Notes under the pieces: generated by a model
The model's database searches: none
The model's input: the letters and a program-made list of their open reading frames with translations, nothing else
Told to the model about the DNA's origin: nothing
Translations under genes and position numbers: made by a program
NCBI GenBank assembly: GCA_963934295.1
Contig: CAWVXY010000004.1
Location: forward strand, 65,457 to 129,456
Direction of reading: 5' to 3'
Origin: Seribacter sp963934295
Lineage (GTDB): Bacteria; Verrucomicrobiota; Verrucomicrobiia; Opitutales; Seribacteraceae
DNA: 64,000 nt
Shown: piece after piece, positions 62,537 to 64,000 of the stretch
Numbering within the stretch: the first letter of the stretch is position 1
Layout: each line of letters begins with the position of its first letter

Positions 62537-63328
62537 ATGTCTCAAGTAACTGATCAAAAATACAATGTTCCCGGGCTCGATCGTGCACTTTCAATTATTG
62601 AATTGCTGAACGAAAAAACAAAGGGGCTTTCCGTGAATGAAGTGGCTGCCATCCTAGGATTGCCGGTAAATAGTGTTTATCGGATCATGACCACATTGGA
62701 ACGAAGAAAGTATGTAAAAAAGAGTAAGGACGGACCGGGTTTTATTCTATCGGAAAAGTTGTTACAACTGGCAACCCCGGTAACGGGAGATCCATCCTTC
62801 ATCGAATTGGTTATTCCATATCTTTATAAATTGAGGGATGAAACCCGAGAAAGTATGCTGGCGGGAACCATTGTGGAGGATGAAGGAATTGTGTTGGAAC
62901 AAATTGATGGCCTGCACAATTTTAGTTTCAAGGTAAAGCCTGGCTTACGCTTTCCATTACACACCTCGGCCCCGGGTAAGGCATACTTGGCTGCCCTGTC
63001 TGATGTAGAATCTGGTCAGATAATATCAAACCTCAAGCTTACCCGCTTCACATCCAAAACGATTACCACCCAGGCAAAATTGCACAAAGAACTTATCCAA
63101 GTACGCCAACTGGGCTATGCGGTGGATCGGGAAGAAGAAATGGAAGGTCAAATTTGCATTGGTGCTGTGGTAAGGAACAAAAAAAATAATGTTGCAGGGG
63201 CCATCTGGTTAGTCGCTCCATCAGGACGCATGGATAAACAAAATATTGAACAGACAGGTCGGTTAATCAAGCAAGCTGCCGATGAAATTTCCACCAACCT
63301 CGGTTATCTTTCTTTAGCCGTGGCATAA
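62537..63328 (+). CDS. IclR-family transcriptional regulator
   Basis: This 263-residue cytoplasmic regulator has an N-terminal winged helix (GLSVNEVAAILGLPVNSVYRI then RRKYV) and a C-terminal IclR effector domain (PLHTSAPGKAYLAAL, YAVDREEEMEGQICIGA). IclR proteins control catabolic genes in response to small acids or sugars. The effector is unknown. It is ~44 bases upstream of the PSCyt1 gene on the same strand and may control that gene; this is inference from proximity. Confidence 0.93.
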   Translation: MSQVTDQKYNVPGLDRALSIIELLNEKTKGLSVNEVAAILGLPVNSVYRIMTTLERRKYVKKSKDGPGFILSEKLLQLATPVTGDPSFIELVIPYLYKLRDETRESMLAGTIVEDEGIVLEQIDGLHNFSFKVKPGLRFPLHTSAPGKAYLAALSDVESGQIISNLKLTRFTSKTITTQAKLHKELIQVRQLGYAVDREEEMEGQICIGAVVRNKKNNVAGAIWLVAPSGRMDKQNIEQTGRLIKQAADEISTNLGYLSLAVA

Positions 63329-63371
63329 GACCATGTTGCCCAGCAGAAATATAAGCATAAAATATTTATTG

Positions 63372-64000
63372 ATGACTAAATCTTTTGATCGGTACTTTTC
63401 TAAATCCCCAGTTGGCATCTGTATCCTTCTTTCGATCTGTCTGCTTTCGCAAAATCTGTTCGCTGAAGATGGTATTGCATTGTGGAAAAACGAAATCAAG
63501 CCCTTGCTCGAAGAAAACTGCTGGAAGTGCCACGGGGCAGATAAAGTGCGGGCAGAACTTGTCTTGACCACCAGAGAGGGAGTGCTTGCCGGAGGTGAAG
63601 TCGGTCCCGCCGTGGACATGGAAAATCCCGCAGCAAGCCTGATGCTGGAAATGGTTTCCTATAAGGATGAGGATCATCAAATGCCTCCGATTGGAAAATT
63701 GCCTCAGAATAAAATCGATGCATTGGGGAAATGGATTGAAATGGGACTCCCCTTTCCCAAGGAAGACGAGATTGTACCTAAAAATGCTCACAGCCATGCC
63801 AGTACCACCGAGGTTAATGAAACAACTAAATCTCACTGGGCATACAAGAAACCCACACATCCAATTATTCCGGATTTACCGGACCATGCCAACCCGATCG
63901 ATCGATTCATCCAGGCTAAACTTGCCCAACAAAATTTGCCTGCCAATCCACAAGCTGAGGATCATACCTTAATCAGGAGAATGTATTATGATTTGATCGG
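63372..64000 (+). CDS. PSCyt1/DUF1549 cytochrome c-domain protein, N-terminal part (cut by window end)
   Basis: The frame from ATG 63372 is open to the end of the window, so the gene continues to the right. After a signal peptide (residues ~12-32) comes a PSCyt1 domain with one heme c motif (ENCWKCHGAD), the EGVLAGGEVGPAV segment and MPPIGKLP ligand-type region. Then PIDRFIQAKL and LIRRMYYDLIG mark the start of DUF1549. Such proteins normally carry DUF1549, DUF1553 and are followed by a DUF1501 gene, as at the left edge of this window. Substrate is unknown, perhaps polysaccharide. Confidence 0.88.
   Translation, partial: MTKSFDRYFSKSPVGICILLSICLLSQNLFAEDGIALWKNEIKPLLEENCWKCHGADKVRAELVLTTREGVLAGGEVGPAVDMENPAASLMLEMVSYKDEDHQMPPIGKLPQNKIDALGKWIEMGLPFPKEDEIVPKNAHSHASTTEVNETTKSHWAYKKPTHPIIPDLPDHANPIDRFIQAKLAQQNLPANPQAEDHTLIRRMYYDLI

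Overview
The window looks like chromosomal DNA of a PVC-group bacterium, most likely a marine Verrucomicrobiota. The signs are several very large exported proteins with the CxxCH heme domain and Pirellula/Verrucomicrobia-type dehydrogenase N-terminus, a DUF1501 protein at the left edge, a PSCyt1/DUF1549 protein at the right edge, many sulfatase/DUF1080/SGNH/SASA-type exported hydrolases, a stand-alone SWIB protein and moderate G+C (mid-40s percent by eye). The class cannot be fixed from the sequence. I saw no tRNA, rRNA, transposase, phage gene or CRISPR array.

Layout. 0-6.3 kb: the end of a DUF1501 gene, a eukaryote-type UDP-HexNAc pyrophosphorylase, then a minus-strand RND exporter operon (MMPL pump, LolA-like protein, beta-barrel). 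6.5-13.4 kb: an esterase and two tandem paralogous cytochrome-type dehydrogenases. 13.5-17.6 kb: threonine deaminase (ilvA), a formylglycine-generating enzyme lipoprotein with both catalytic cysteines, a small membrane protein and a SWIB protein with a clear terminator. 18.0-27.9 kb: a compact seven-gene minus-strand operon (SGNH hydrolase, heme dehydrogenase, glycerophosphodiesterase, PhoD phosphatase, alpha/beta hydrolase, DUF1080 protein, lipoprotein). 28-30 kb: an Old Yellow Enzyme and an atypical ADP-ribosylglycohydrolase-fold protein. 30.2-36.3 kb: a 2035-residue alpha-2-macroglobulin. 36.6-43 kb: SASA esterase, lipoproteins, FG-GAP protein, sulfatase and PHB-depolymerase-like esterase. 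43-47.4 kb: a DUF4962/heparinase-II-like lyase surrounded by gene fragments. 47.4-56.1 kb: a second long minus-strand operon (heme dehydrogenase, SASA-phosphoesterase fusion, metallophosphoesterase, esterase, frameshifted sulfatase). 56.5-60.6 kb: SGNH, YHYH, sugar isomerase and sialidase genes. 60.7-62.4 kb: a palindromic repeat family around a broken hicBA pair and an intact Phd/VapC pair. 62.5-64 kb: an IclR regulator and the start of a PSCyt1 protein.

Taken together, the gene set suggests extracellular and periplasmic breakdown of complex glycans that are sulfated, acetylated and possibly sialylated or phosphorylated. Sulfatases and their activator, esterases, lyase, sialidase and phosphatases remove decorations or cut chains. 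The heme dehydrogenases plus DUF1080 hydrolase would fit an oxidative glycoside-cleaving route. The most unusual items are the SASA-ADPRM fusion, the seven-gene operon, the ~128-bp palindromic element that ends hicA, and the scarred 43-48 kb region. All functions are inferred from sequence motifs read by eye.
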